DNA from: an uncultured Lachnospiraceae bacterium
GTDB lineage: Bacteria > Bacillota > Clostridia > Lachnospirales > Lachnospiraceae
Length of the DNA stretch: 53,727 nt
Assembly: GCA_947623805.1 (NCBI GenBank)
Contig: CANQHZ010000012.1
Span: 1-53,727 of the forward strand
Direction: 5' to 3'
A program made the translations under genes and the position numbers. This document shows positions 22,972 through 32,672 of the stretch, in pieces. The number at the start of each line of letters is the position of its first letter. Positions within the stretch are counted from its first letter, which is position 1. The notes beneath the pieces were generated by a model. That model worked only from the letters and a program-made list of their open reading frames with translations, made no database searches and was not told the origin of the DNA.

Positions 22972-25098
22972 TTAAATCAATGCGTTGGCATCTAAGATAA
23001 GAGCCACATCACCGTTACCTAAAATAGTAGCGCCGCTAATAATCTTCGGAACCTTAATATATTTGCCCATGGACTTAATTACGACCTCCTGCTGTCCGAT
23101 AAGCTCATCCACTACCAAGCCCGCCTGCTTGTCGCCTTTCTTTACAATGATAACCGTAAGATTTTTGCTCTCATCAGCCGTTGACTCAATATCAAGCACC
23201 TTGTTAAGTCTGATAATAGGAATAACAGTGCCACGTATATGTATAACTTCTTTTGCCTGTACAAGCTTGATGTCGCTTGGTGAAACATCCTCTATAGTCT
23301 GAATAGAGCCAAGCGCTATAGCGTACTTCTCATCGCCGACAACTACCATCAATGCCTGTATAATGGCAAGCGTAAGCGGAAGTCTGATAATCCAAGATGA
23401 ACCCTCGCCAAACTTATTCTTTACCTCTACCTCGCCGCTGAGCGACTCAATCTTTGACTTAACGACGTCAAGACCTACGCCTCGTCCTGATACGTCCGAC
23501 ACTTTCTTTGCGGTAGAGAAACTCGGCAGGAACAGAAGGTCAATGACTTCTTTTTCCGTCATGTTCTCCGCCTGCTCGGGAGTAATCGTGCCGCGCTCGA
23601 TAGCTTTGTTCTTTACGGCCTCAATATTAACTCCGCCGCCGTCGTCCCTTACGGAAATCACGACATTGTTGCCGTCCTGATATGCATCAAGGAAAATAGA
23701 ACCAACCTCTGGCTTGCCATTTGCAACTCTGACGTCATTCGGCTCTAGGCCATGGTCTGCTGAGTTTCTAAGCATATGCATAAGAGGGTCGCCAATCTCA
23801 TCAACAACGGTACGGTCAAGCTCTGTGTCCTCACCTGTCATGTAGAGCTCCATCTTCTTGTCAAGCTTCTTTGACAGGTCTCTTATCATACGCGGGAACT
23901 TGGCAACTACGCTCTCGATAGGCACCATTCGCACTTTCATAACCGACTCGTGGAGGTTTGTGGTAACGCTCTCAAGATATTCAATCTGCTCATTTACTGC
24001 GCTGTTGTTGTCCTTGCCCTCCGCCGCCGTAGCCGCTACGAGTGAGTTTTTAGCTATGATAAGCTCGCTCACGAGATTCATAAGGTTGTCAAGCTTCTCT
24101 ATATCCACTCTGACCGTCCTGTTTACTACCGGCTTAGCTGCGGGCTTGTTTCCGCCGCCCGATGCAGGCTTTGCACTTGCTGCGGAAGTAGCTGCCGGCT
24201 TGGGTGACGGCGCTGCTGCGGGTTTAGATTCTGATGCTTTTTCTGCCGCCTTTTCCTGTTCGGGAGCCGCTGCCTGTGCGGGAGCTTCCGTCTTATACTC
24301 CTCGCAAAGCGCCTCCTCAATCTCAGATACGCTCTTAATTGCCGCAATTACTTCATCTCTGGTGTTGCCCGAAATAAATATCAGGCTGAATGAAAGTTCA
24401 AACCTTTCATCTTCAATATCCTGCGCTGTGGGAGACGATACAATAATTTCACCGAGCTTTTCAAGAGCCTTAAATACAAGGAACGCTCTCGCTGCTTTTA
24501 ATACGCATGCTTCCTCTACATATACAGACACGCCATATACCTTGAGACCCTCGCTGTTAGCTTTTTCAATAAGCATCTTTTCAGTGTCGCCGATTTTGAT
24601 TTCATGCCATTTTTCGCGGCTTGCACCCGATGCATCTCCTGACGGCGCCTCTGCGGGCTGTTCTGCCTTCTTTTCTTCGGTCGCCGGTGAATCAGATGAC
24701 GGTTTCACTTCACCGTTGTTCTTTAAAATATCATTCAAAATTTTAATCAGTTCATCATTGTCGTTTGTGCCTTCCTCTGTCGTCTGCTGAATATTCGCCA
24801 GATATTCCTCTAGCGCATCCAAGCATTTAAAAAGCACGTCAATCATATCGGGCTGCACTTTAAATGTACCGTTTCTTACCTCTGAGAATACATTCTCCAT
24901 ATCATGGGTAAGATTCTGCATTCTCTTGTAACCCATCGTGCCCGCCATACCTTTAAGCGAGTGAGCCGCCCTGAATATTTCATTGATAGTATCCATGTTT
25001 TCAGGATTCTGCTCCAGCTCCATAATCTGGGTGTTCAGATTTTGTAAGTGTTCTTTTGTTTCATCGAGGAAAATCTCAAGATATTGACTTGTATCCAT
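22972..25098 (-). CDS. cheA: Chemotaxis histidine kinase CheA
   Basis: About 708 residues with the full CheA layout. The P1 HPt domain has the phosphorylated histidine in FRAAHSLKGMAGTMGY (H46). An Ala/Glu-rich linker and a P2-like domain (about 165-260) follow, then a long Ala/Pro/Lys linker (about 265-325). P3 dimerisation helices begin VNRTVRVDIEKLDNLMNLVS. The P4 ATPase has the N box (RNSADHG), G1 (VRDDGGG) and G2 (GRGVGLD). P5 is a CheW-like domain at the C-terminus. It phosphorylates CheY and CheB. The ATG at 25098 is chosen because GGGGG lies 9 nt upstream; an earlier ATG would overlap cheB and has no such site. Confidence 0.96.
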   Translation of the reverse strand: MDTSQYLEIFLDETKEHLQNLNTQIMELEQNPENMDTINEIFRAAHSLKGMAGTMGYKRMQNLTHDMENVFSEVRNGTFKVQPDMIDVLFKCLDALEEYLANIQQTTEEGTNDNDELIKILNDILKNNGEVKPSSDSPATEEKKAEQPAEAPSGDASGASREKWHEIKIGDTEKMLIEKANSEGLKVYGVSVYVEEACVLKAARAFLVFKALEKLGEIIVSSPTAQDIEDERFELSFSLIFISGNTRDEVIAAIKSVSEIEEALCEEYKTEAPAQAAAPEQEKAAEKASESKPAAAPSPKPAATSAASAKPASGGGNKPAAKPVVNRTVRVDIEKLDNLMNLVSELIIAKNSLVAATAAEGKDNNSAVNEQIEYLESVTTNLHESVMKVRMVPIESVVAKFPRMIRDLSKKLDKKMELYMTGEDTELDRTVVDEIGDPLMHMLRNSADHGLEPNDVRVANGKPEVGSIFLDAYQDGNNVVISVRDDGGGVNIEAVKNKAIERGTITPEQAENMTEKEVIDLLFLPSFSTAKKVSDVSGRGVGLDVVKSKIESLSGEVEVKNKFGEGSSWIIRLPLTLAIIQALMVVVGDEKYAIALGSIQTIEDVSPSDIKLVQAKEVIHIRGTVIPIIRLNKVLDIESTADESKNLTVIIVKKGDKQAGLVVDELIGQQEVVIKSMGKYIKVPKIISGATILGNGDVALILDANALI

Positions 25099-25099
25099 T

Positions 25100-26188
25100 C
25101 TACTTAACCCCCACATTCATTATAATTTCCTGTGCCACGTCATCAAGCGCAACGACTTGATTTACAAGCCCTGTAGCGGCAATGCTCTTTGGCATGCCAT
25201 ATACGGTTGAAGTAGCTTCGTCCTGTGCAATGACGTGTATTTTTTTTGCTGTTTCCAAATTCACGATTCCTTTGGTGCCGTCCGCCCCCATGCCCGTCAT
25301 CACTACGCATACAATCTGAGAATAGCTGCTGCTCTTTAGAGATTCATACATGTAGTTTGCGCACGGTTTTACGCCTTCTCTGGGAGGCTCATCAGTATAT
25401 GTAATTACCGCTTTGCCGCCCTTTGTAACAACCTGCATATGCTTGCCGCCCATAGCTATGTACACTTTGCCGTTTTCAAGCACATCGCCTTCTGCCGCCT
25501 CTTTAACGCTTATCTTACTCATAGAGTCAAGACGCTCCGCAAGCGATTGTGTAAACCCCTTAGGCATATGCTGCACAATAAGTACAGGAGCCGCGAGCTC
25601 GGCAGGAAGTCTTGGCACTACGCTCTGAAGTGCTTTCGGACCTCCTGTAGAACATGCAATCGCAACAAGCTTCTGTCCTCCGACTGACGGCTGACTTTTC
25701 CTGACTATAGATACAAGTTTCTGCGTGCTCTCCTCCTGCTTCTGCCTCGGAACTGCGACACTTGTGGAGATATTGGTCTGTCTGCTTGTAACTACCGCCT
25801 GAAGCTTTTCGAGGAAACGGCTCTTGAACTCATCGCCCTTTAAATAGAGAATATTTGCAGGTTTCTCTATGAAGTCTATCGCGCCTAAATCCAGCGCCTC
25901 CATAGTAACTGCTGCTCCTTCTCTCGTGTCTGTACTCGCCATCATGATACGTGTGCGTATTTTGTCTTTCTGCAACATGCGCATAAGCTGTATGCCGTTT
26001 ATTTTTGGCATATTAACATCAAGCACCACGCCGTCATACTGGTTTTCCTTAAGCAGCTTATAGGCTGCTTCCCCGTCGAATGCCTGCTCTACGACCTGAA
26101 ATCGCTCATCTGAGTTTATTATATCACACATAACCCTTCTCATAAGTGCAGAGTCATCAACCACTAATATTTTTTTCTGAATTGTCAT
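25100..26188 (-). CDS. cheB: Chemoreceptor methylesterase/glutaminase CheB
   Basis: A 362-residue two-domain protein. The receiver domain has the acidic pair in VVDDSALMRR and phospho-acceptor D57 (VVLDVNMPKING). A linker of about 40 residues leads to the esterase, with the catalytic serine in IACSTGGPKAL, histidine in IVQHMPKGFT and aspartate in TGMGADGTKG. It removes methyl groups from chemoreceptors for adaptation and is activated by CheA. The partner methyltransferase CheR is not in this window. It lies between the PilZ gene and cheA, one nucleotide from the latter. Confidence 0.96.
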   Translation of the reverse strand: MTIQKKILVVDDSALMRRVMCDIINSDERFQVVEQAFDGEAAYKLLKENQYDGVVLDVNMPKINGIQLMRMLQKDKIRTRIMMASTDTREGAAVTMEALDLGAIDFIEKPANILYLKGDEFKSRFLEKLQAVVTSRQTNISTSVAVPRQKQEESTQKLVSIVRKSQPSVGGQKLVAIACSTGGPKALQSVVPRLPAELAAPVLIVQHMPKGFTQSLAERLDSMSKISVKEAAEGDVLENGKVYIAMGGKHMQVVTKGGKAVITYTDEPPREGVKPCANYMYESLKSSSYSQIVCVVMTGMGADGTKGIVNLETAKKIHVIAQDEATSTVYGMPKSIAATGLVNQVVALDDVAQEIIMNVGVK

Positions 26189-26193
26189 AATAC

Positions 26194-26958
26194 TCAGCTA
26201 CCTTTCCCGTTTTTTCTGTTTTTTCGTTCCTCATCAAATATATATTTGATAATTTCCTCTCTTGTCTGATTATTTATGTAAACAAATTTCACGCGATTTT
26301 CATATTCATCCTTGCGATTTTCTATCTCCTTTGACAAAATCACCCGCGCCGCCAGAGTAAACGGTTTTTGCTTATGCTTTATCGGAAGCTTAAAGTTTAA
26401 AAGAATAGTGCTGTCGCATTCGTACTGCGTACGTGATACAAATCTAAGTCCGCCACCGCTTATATCTACTATGACACCCCGCTGCATTTCTTTTTCTTCT
26501 ATCACATTGTCCGCATTGTCCGCCTCGTCCTCGGATTGGACAGCGCCGCTGAAAATATCTACTTCATGTTGTGAAAGTTCCCTTGCCTCCATCTCAATTA
26601 TGCAGTTAAATCTGTAATATTCCCTGCGCTGATACTTGTGCAAATTGGTAAGCATTTCTGCCAGAAGTATATATGTGCCGTTTATTTTCTGTCTGTCTAC
26701 AATCCTCACATCAGCCTTGTACATGCCCCCATGTGAGAAGAAACACATATCATACTCTCCTCCCACGGGCAGCAGTACAAGCCTAGACTTCTCCATAGGC
26801 ATCACTATCTCAAGCTTTCCGTCGTCGAGCACATCATATATGCTCGTTTTATATAATCTTATTCCTTTTGTGCCGTCCGGAAGCACCACGTCCACTGTGG
26901 ACTTCATCTCGACCTTATCTCCCGCTGAAATGAATTTTTCTATCATTATCCCTCTCAT
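26194..26958 (-). CDS. ycgR: YcgR-type PilZ c-di-GMP receptor (flagellar brake)
   Basis: About 254 residues. An N-terminal YcgR/PilZN beta-barrel domain (about 10-95) is followed by a PilZ domain. The c-di-GMP-binding residues are present: the arginine motif YQRREYYRFN (RxxxR) near residue 110 and VDISGGGLRF (D/NxSxxG) near 170. An acidic insert (about 140-155, SEDEADNADN) lies between the two motifs. When c-di-GMP is high, such proteins bind the motor (FliG, FliM or MotA in different species) and slow it. Location inside the operon links it to the two c-di-GMP enzymes near the left end. The start may be 4 codons downstream; the ribosome binding sites do not decide. Confidence 0.88.
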   Translation of the reverse strand: MRGIMIEKFISAGDKVEMKSTVDVVLPDGTKGIRLYKTSIYDVLDDGKLEIVMPMEKSRLVLLPVGGEYDMCFFSHGGMYKADVRIVDRQKINGTYILLAEMLTNLHKYQRREYYRFNCIIEMEARELSQHEVDIFSGAVQSEDEADNADNVIEEKEMQRGVIVDISGGGLRFVSRTQYECDSTILLNFKLPIKHKQKPFTLAARVILSKEIENRKDEYENRVKFVYINNQTREEIIKYIFDEERKNRKNGKGS

Positions 26959-26990
26959 TCCGCTGATTCAACGACTATCATAAGCTATCC

Positions 26991-27875
26991 TCAGCCCATC
27001 TTTTTATTTCCGGCCATAATATGCGAAAAGAATGCCGCCATTCCACGTTTGACTACAGACCTGTCATACTCCTTATCCATAAGAGCGTATGCCATTTTTT
27101 CAAATGCTATTGCCGATTTTGAATTGGGACTTTGCATACTTACAGGCATCTGCTGCATGACGGCCTCCTCCAAACGGCGGTCCTGCGGTATAGCGCCAAG
27201 ATACGATATAGGCATGTTCAGATATCTGTTTACTACGCTGTTGAGCTTATTAAAAAGCGCCTCGCCTTCTGCCTCGTCCGCCACCTTGTTTGCGACTACC
27301 TTTATCCTCAGCTCGTCCCGTGAATATCCGGGATGCTGATTTAATGCCTTTAGCAGAGAATACGAATCCGTAATCGATGTCGGCTCCGGCGTGGCTACCA
27401 CCAGTATCTCACCGCTTGCCACCAAAAAATCAAGCACGGCATCCGAAATGCCCGCACCGGTATCTATAATGATAATATCCGCCGCCGCATCAAGCCTTGA
27501 AAGGCTTTGGACTATATAATTGAGATAATCACGGCTCAAATTTGAAAGACCGGATATGCCTGAGCCTCCCGAAATAAATCCTATGTCCATAGGTCCCCAT
27601 GTTATGATATCCATAATGCTTTTTCCCTGATAAATTAAATCAGACAGGTTGTATTTGGGAACAGCTCCAAACATAATCTCTATATTTGCGAGCCCAAAAT
27701 CGGCGTCAAGAATGATAACCCTCTGCCCCAGCCTTTTAAACTGGCATGCAAGGTTGATTGATGTGTTTGATTTGCCAACGCCGCCCTTGCCGCTCGTCAC
27801 AGTAATGACTCTCGCTAAGGGTCTCGGCGCAGGATTAAGCTTTATTATGTTTCTTAATTGTTCCGCCTGGTCCAT
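26991..27875 (-). CDS. flhG: MinD-like ATPase FlhG (YlxH)
   Basis: A 294-residue ParA/MinD-type ATPase. The deviant Walker A loop is SGKGGVGKSNTSINLA (about 28). The switch motifs are VIILDADFGLANIE and IIIIDTGAGISD. A C-terminal amphipathic helix like that used by FlhG/MinD to touch the membrane may be at the end (VVKRGMAAFFSHIMAG). The N-terminal segment MDQAEQLRNII holds the conserved DQAxxLR motif that stimulates FlhF GTPase activity. It sets flagellar number and position and works with FlhF encoded immediately upstream. Confidence 0.93.
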   Translation of the reverse strand: MDQAEQLRNIIKLNPAPRPLARVITVTSGKGGVGKSNTSINLACQFKRLGQRVIILDADFGLANIEIMFGAVPKYNLSDLIYQGKSIMDIITWGPMDIGFISGGSGISGLSNLSRDYLNYIVQSLSRLDAAADIIIIDTGAGISDAVLDFLVASGEILVVATPEPTSITDSYSLLKALNQHPGYSRDELRIKVVANKVADEAEGEALFNKLNSVVNRYLNMPISYLGAIPQDRRLEEAVMQQMPVSMQSPNSKSAIAFEKMAYALMDKEYDRSVVKRGMAAFFSHIMAGNKKMG

Positions 27876-27934
27876 AAAAATCTCCCCTAAGTCGTACCTT
27901 CAAATCCGTTTGCTTTTTCGGTCAGTTCCCTTTC

Positions 27935-29338
27935 TCAATGTTTTTTGCCGCCAAGCAACTGTTTCACTGTAGCCTGTGGATTAAAGTATTCAATGTCGTC
28001 AGGAACGTTCTGTCCGCAAGTAACATAGGAAAGCATAGCTCCTGTATAGAGCTTTAAATTGTATATATTTCCCAATGTAGAAGTTTCGTCCAGTTTTGTA
28101 AATATAAGCTTGTACTCTGCTATCTCCTTGTAGATATCCGCTATTTTCATCAAATCCTTATACTTTGTGGAAGCAGACAATACCAGAAATACCTCTTTAT
28201 CCGCCTTTTCACTGACCGAACTAATCAAATCGCTCATATTCTCGCACTGCGCTTCATTGCTCGGAGAGTGTCCTGTCGTATCTACCAATATATAATCGTA
28301 TTCTCTAAAATCTTCTATCGCGGCCTCAATCTCCTTGACCGTGTATACAACTCTAAACGGCACTTCCAAAATATTCGCATATGTGCGAAGTTGCTCCGCC
28401 GCCGCTATTCTGTACGTATCCGCAGTCAAAAGCGCTACCTTTTTTTTGTGCTCTACCCTGTATGACGATGCAATCTTTGCTATCGTAGTAGTTTTGCCCA
28501 CACCTGTAGGTCCCACAAAAAATACAACTTTCGGACCGTTGCCTGTCTTTTCGTCCATCACAAACGGCTTGCCCAGTTTCAAAATCATTCTCTGATATAT
28601 CTCCGAAAGCATATAATCAAGCGTCACATCCGGCTTGCAGATTTTATCAATGTCTTCAATAATCTCTTTAGCATACTTTTCACTTATCTCATTATCCGTC
28701 ATCTTGTTGTATAAGAGCCGCAGGAAGTTCACTCTGTCCTTGTTTTCTTCTTTCTTCTCCTCCTCGTCCTGTTTGACGTCGTCCGGCGCGGTCTTGGAAT
28801 CCTGCTGCTGCGAAATCTGCTTTTCCAAGAGATTTTGCAGATTATCAAGCTTTTCCTCTATATTATTGGCACCGCTCCTTGCACTCTCGGCATTGCTCTC
28901 GGCTATCATTGCCTCTGATGTCACATTTTTTACATCGTTTTTGGTCTCACTCTTTACTGCCGTCCTTGGTTTTGGTTCGTTTTGTGGTGGGAACGCGGCA
29001 AGCACCTCGGCCACAGCCTGTCCTACCGATTTTGCGTCAGGCATAGGCTCAGGTTTTTTTAATGGCGTGGCATTAGCGCTGTTCTGGCTTAGGCTCACCT
29101 TTACACCTTCATATTGTGTTTCTTTTCTTATGTCATTGCCGCCCGAAGCTATGCCGTACTTATCGTTGTCGTCTTCCTTTGCGACAGTGACCTCTACTTT
29201 GGAGCTTTTAAAAACACTAAAAATTCCCTTTGGCTTAACCATCTTGACATTCATCTCAACAATGTCGTCGCCAAGCTCCTTTTTGGCCGCCTCAAGCGCA
29301 TCCTCTTTTGTCTTTCCCTGAAATTTTTTAATTATCAT
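27935..29338 (-). CDS. flhF: SRP-type GTPase FlhF
   Basis: A 467-residue protein of the Ffh/FtsY/FlhF GTPase family. The N-terminal basic region (MIIKKFQGKTKEDALEAAKK) is typical of FlhF. A long low-complexity, charged B domain (about 60-225) follows, then a short N domain. The G domain has the P-loop in FVGPTGVGKTTTIAKIASSY, the switch VDTTGHSPSNEA and the LIFTKLDETSTLGN guanine-recognition motif. It recruits the first flagellar structures to their site. It overlaps the flhA stop by 4 nt (ATGA), so translation is coupled. Confidence 0.94.
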   Translation of the reverse strand: MIIKKFQGKTKEDALEAAKKELGDDIVEMNVKMVKPKGIFSVFKSSKVEVTVAKEDDNDKYGIASGGNDIRKETQYEGVKVSLSQNSANATPLKKPEPMPDAKSVGQAVAEVLAAFPPQNEPKPRTAVKSETKNDVKNVTSEAMIAESNAESARSGANNIEEKLDNLQNLLEKQISQQQDSKTAPDDVKQDEEEKKEENKDRVNFLRLLYNKMTDNEISEKYAKEIIEDIDKICKPDVTLDYMLSEIYQRMILKLGKPFVMDEKTGNGPKVVFFVGPTGVGKTTTIAKIASSYRVEHKKKVALLTADTYRIAAAEQLRTYANILEVPFRVVYTVKEIEAAIEDFREYDYILVDTTGHSPSNEAQCENMSDLISSVSEKADKEVFLVLSASTKYKDLMKIADIYKEIAEYKLIFTKLDETSTLGNIYNLKLYTGAMLSYVTCGQNVPDDIEYFNPQATVKQLLGGKKH

Positions 29339-31368
29339 GCTGTCACCATTCCTACTGATTGTAATTCAACATTCGAGTCTATCTCATTATACGAAACAAC
29401 CACTAAATCCTTAAAATAATCCTCCGTCAGACGCTTAAAATACATCCTGACAATGGGTGAGGTTATTATTATCGGATTTTTGCCGAGTTTTTCAAGCTTA
29501 GCAATCTCCGTCTCCACAGATGACATAATCTGCTTGGTCTTATCCGGATCCAGCGTAAGATATGCCCCCTGCTCCGTCTGCTTAACACTACCCATAATCT
29601 CCTGCTCAAGATTCGGGTCAAGCGTCACCACGCTCGTAGTCTCGTTCATCGGGAAATATTTGTTGGAAATAGCGCGTTTTAGGCTCTGACGCACATACTC
29701 TGTCAAAATATCCGTATCCCTTGTAGTCGCCGCATGGTCTGCAAGCGTCTCAAATATTGTTACCAAATCTCTCACGGAAATGCCTTCCCTTAAGAGATTC
29801 TGCAGCACTTTTTGTATATCGCCAAGTCCCAACAGCTTTGGCACAAGCTCCTCAACAAGCGACGGATTTGTTTCTTTCACGTTGTTGACAAGATTTTGTA
29901 TATCCTGTCTGGTAAGAAGATCTGCCAGATACTGTCTGATTATCTCAGTCAAATGTGTGGCTATGATAGATGGAGGGTCTACTACCGTATATCCCACACT
30001 TTCCGCGCGCTCTCTCTGGTTCTCCGTTATCCATATGGCAGGCAGATGAAAAGACGGCTCAAACGTAGGTATGCCCGATATTTCCTCCTCAACAAAACCC
30101 GGATTCATCGCCATATAGTGATCAAACAAAATCTCGCCCTCACTCACCTGTATGCCTTTTATCTTGATTATGTACTGATTAGGATTAAGCTGTATGTTGT
30201 CCCTCAAACGTATTATCGGCACCACAGTACCAAGTTCAAGCGCTATCTGACGCCTAATCATTACCACTCGGTCAAGCAAGTCGCCTCCCTGATTGACATC
30301 TGCAAGCGGTATGATACCGTATCCAAATTCAAGTTCTATCGGGTCAACCTGCAAAAGCGAATTGACATTTTCGGGACGCCGTATCTCATCCGCGCTCTCC
30401 TCTCCCGCTTCAGCCTCCGCCTCGATGTTGGCAACCTCGATAGTATTTGCCATTATACGCCCGCCAAATATAAATACCGCGCCCAGCGCCAGGAAAATAA
30501 TCGGATTAAGAGGCGTGACAATTCCCAGAAATATCAGCACAGCGCCAACCATGTACATAACCTTGGGCATACCAAAAAGCTGATTTACAAGGACAGAACC
30601 GAAATCGGCCTCTTTTGACCCCTTCGTAACCAAAATACCTGTAGACAGCGAGATAAGAAGTGATGGTATCTGGCTCACAAGACCGTCGCCAATGGTAAGT
30701 ATGGTATACTTGTCCATAGCGGCTCCGATATCCATTCCCTGTCTGACTACGCCCATTATGATGCCGCCAATAATATTTATACCCGTAATAAGAAGACCTG
30801 CCGCGGCATCTCCCTTTACATACTTTACAGCACCGTCCATAGAACCGAAAAAGCTTGCTTCCTGCTGAAGCTTTTCTCTCTGTACCTTAGCCTCCGCGTC
30901 AGTAATGGCGCCCGTATTTAAATCGGCGTCAATCGCCATCTGTTTACCGGGCATGGCATCCAAGGTAAATCTCGCTGTAACCTCAGCAACTCGCTCAGAA
31001 CCTTTGTTGATTACCACAAACTGCACGATAATCAAAATAATAAATACCACTATGCCGACAACCAAATCACCGCCACCGACAAAATTACCAAATGTTGCTA
31101 CGACGTTGCCGGGATCGCCCGTGGTGAGAATAAGCCTTGTCGATGATACGTTTAGAGAAATCCTGAAAATCGTACTGAACAGCAAAATCGTCGGGAAAAA
31201 TGACAAATCCAGAACCTCTTTTGCAAACATCGTCGTAAAAAGTATTGTAAAAGCAATCGAAATATTAAGCGCAAGCATCACGTCAAGCAAAACACTGCTA
31301 ATCGGTATAATCAACATGATAAAAGCACCGAGCAAATACAATGCAACGCCTATATCCGCCTTTTTCAC
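29335..31368 (-). CDS. flhA: Flagellar type III export gate protein FlhA
   Basis: About 677 residues. The N-terminal third has eight membrane helices and contains the cytoplasmic FHIPEP-type loop (AMPGKQMAIDADLNTGAITD). The C-terminal cytoplasmic domain forms the nonameric ring that receives cargo and chaperones. The GTG at 31366-31368 is chosen as start because AAGGGAGGT lies just upstream. An earlier in-frame GTG (31396-31398) has no ribosome binding site and would place that Shine-Dalgarno inside the gene. The 190-bp gap from flhB is AT-rich, with a tandem 9-bp repeat (ACAAATTAT) and only a weak promoter-like match. Confidence 0.95.
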   Translation of the reverse strand: MKKADIGVALYLLGAFIMLIIPISSVLLDVMLALNISIAFTILFTTMFAKEVLDLSFFPTILLFSTIFRISLNVSSTRLILTTGDPGNVVATFGNFVGGGDLVVGIVVFIILIIVQFVVINKGSERVAEVTARFTLDAMPGKQMAIDADLNTGAITDAEAKVQREKLQQEASFFGSMDGAVKYVKGDAAAGLLITGINIIGGIIMGVVRQGMDIGAAMDKYTILTIGDGLVSQIPSLLISLSTGILVTKGSKEADFGSVLVNQLFGMPKVMYMVGAVLIFLGIVTPLNPIIFLALGAVFIFGGRIMANTIEVANIEAEAEAGEESADEIRRPENVNSLLQVDPIELEFGYGIIPLADVNQGGDLLDRVVMIRRQIALELGTVVPIIRLRDNIQLNPNQYIIKIKGIQVSEGEILFDHYMAMNPGFVEEEISGIPTFEPSFHLPAIWITENQRERAESVGYTVVDPPSIIATHLTEIIRQYLADLLTRQDIQNLVNNVKETNPSLVEELVPKLLGLGDIQKVLQNLLREGISVRDLVTIFETLADHAATTRDTDILTEYVRQSLKRAISNKYFPMNETTSVVTLDPNLEQEIMGSVKQTEQGAYLTLDPDKTKQIMSSVETEIAKLEKLGKNPIIITSPIVRMYFKRLTEDYFKDLVVVSYNEIDSNVELQSVGMVTA

Positions 31369-31562
31369 GCTCTTATTACCTCCCTTGAAGAAAAACACCT
31401 TTGTATCTGCGTTTTATCCGCGGCAAAATTTATTGCACGCAAAAATACGCATATAAAATACGCTCTTATAAATTATCGCATAATTTGTATAATTTGTACA
31501 TAAAAAATTTAAAAAATATAACCGAAATTTTTATACCACGAATACTTTATAGCCTGAATATT

Positions 31563-32672
31563 CTATATTCTTCCCTGTAGCTTGTAAACCATAGCCAGCA
31601 CCTCCGCCACTGCCTGATAAAGCTCTGGCGGCACCTCCTGCCCTATGTCAACATTCGCATAAAGCATCCTGGCAAGCGGCTTGTTCTCTACTATCTCGAC
31701 ATTGTTTTCCTTAGCTATTTCCTTAATCTTTTGCGCTACATAATCGGCTCCCTTGGCAAGCACCACAGGCGCAGGCGCCTCGGTCGGGTCATACCTAATC
31801 GCCACAGCGTAATGCGTCGGGTTTGTGATTACCACGTCCGCCTTTGGAACATCCTGCATCATGCGGCGCTGCGAAGCCTCACGCATCTTGCTGCGGATTT
31901 TGCCCTTAATCTGCGGGTCTCCTTCTGCGTTCTTGTACTCGTCCTTAACTTCCTGCTTTGTCATCTTGATGTCTTTGTTAAACTTGCGTCTCTGATAAAT
32001 AAGGTCAATAAACGCTACTATAAGATAAACAAACGAAATTCTAAGCCCTGTATTTACAATAACGCTGTAAATCACAGACAGCGCCTGATTAAACGGCATC
32101 GAATAAAACTGAAACAAATAACGCCAGTCATCCTTTATCGTCGCATAAACCACATAACCGATAATTATAATCTTTACAATAGATTTCAGAAGTTCTACCA
32201 GCTTATCGACAGAAAAGATACGCTTAAAACCTGACAACGGATTAAGCTTACTAAACTTTGGCTGCAGCGGCTTAGTTGAAATCTGAAACTTAAACTGAAG
32301 CATGTTGATAAGAATTGCTATTATTATGCCGACAATAAAAAACGGCAGCAGCAAAATCAGCATGTCAACAAATACACCCTTAAAAAGCACATCATAATCT
32401 TTGATATTTATATTTCCGCCCCAAAGCAGCGTATAATCCGAAAATTTACCATATATATTTTCAAAAATCACCATCATACGGCTGCCCATATTACCAAGCC
32501 AAAAGCGCAATATCAAAAACAGGGCGATAAGATCCACAGCATTTGAAAGCTCTTTGCTCTTTGGAACTTTACCCTCTTTTCTGGTGTCCGACTTCTTTTT
32601 GGCTGTAGGCTCCTCTGTTTTTTCGCCGCCCGGACCATCTGCGAAAAACTGCAGGTTTAACTTCAAAATCAC
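31563..32672 (-). CDS. flhB: Flagellar export switch protein FlhB
   Basis: A 369-residue membrane protein of the export gate. Four membrane helices occupy about residues 35-220. The cytoplasmic domain has the self-cleaving NPTH motif (VITNPTHYAVAIRY, N284), which switches export from rod/hook to filament proteins. The N-terminal AEKTEEPTAKK-like stretch is present (GGEKTEEPTAKKKSDTRKEG). It overlaps the fliR stop by 4 nt (ATGA). It is followed by a gap of about 190 bp before flhA. Confidence 0.96.
   Translation of the reverse strand: MILKLNLQFFADGPGGEKTEEPTAKKKSDTRKEGKVPKSKELSNAVDLIALFLILRFWLGNMGSRMMVIFENIYGKFSDYTLLWGGNINIKDYDVLFKGVFVDMLILLLPFFIVGIIIAILINMLQFKFQISTKPLQPKFSKLNPLSGFKRIFSVDKLVELLKSIVKIIIIGYVVYATIKDDWRYLFQFYSMPFNQALSVIYSVIVNTGLRISFVYLIVAFIDLIYQRRKFNKDIKMTKQEVKDEYKNAEGDPQIKGKIRSKMREASQRRMMQDVPKADVVITNPTHYAVAIRYDPTEAPAPVVLAKGADYVAQKIKEIAKENNVEIVENKPLARMLYANVDIGQEVPPELYQAVAEVLAMVYKLQGRI

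Noticed and set aside
23858-24790. 310-codon plus-strand open frame across cheA
   Set aside because: It is antisense to a full-length CheA with all motifs, has a low-complexity Ser/Ala-rich translation and no ribosome binding site.
31369-31398. Ten-residue longer FlhA start
   Set aside because: That GTG has no ribosome binding site, and the real Shine-Dalgarno lies inside the extension.
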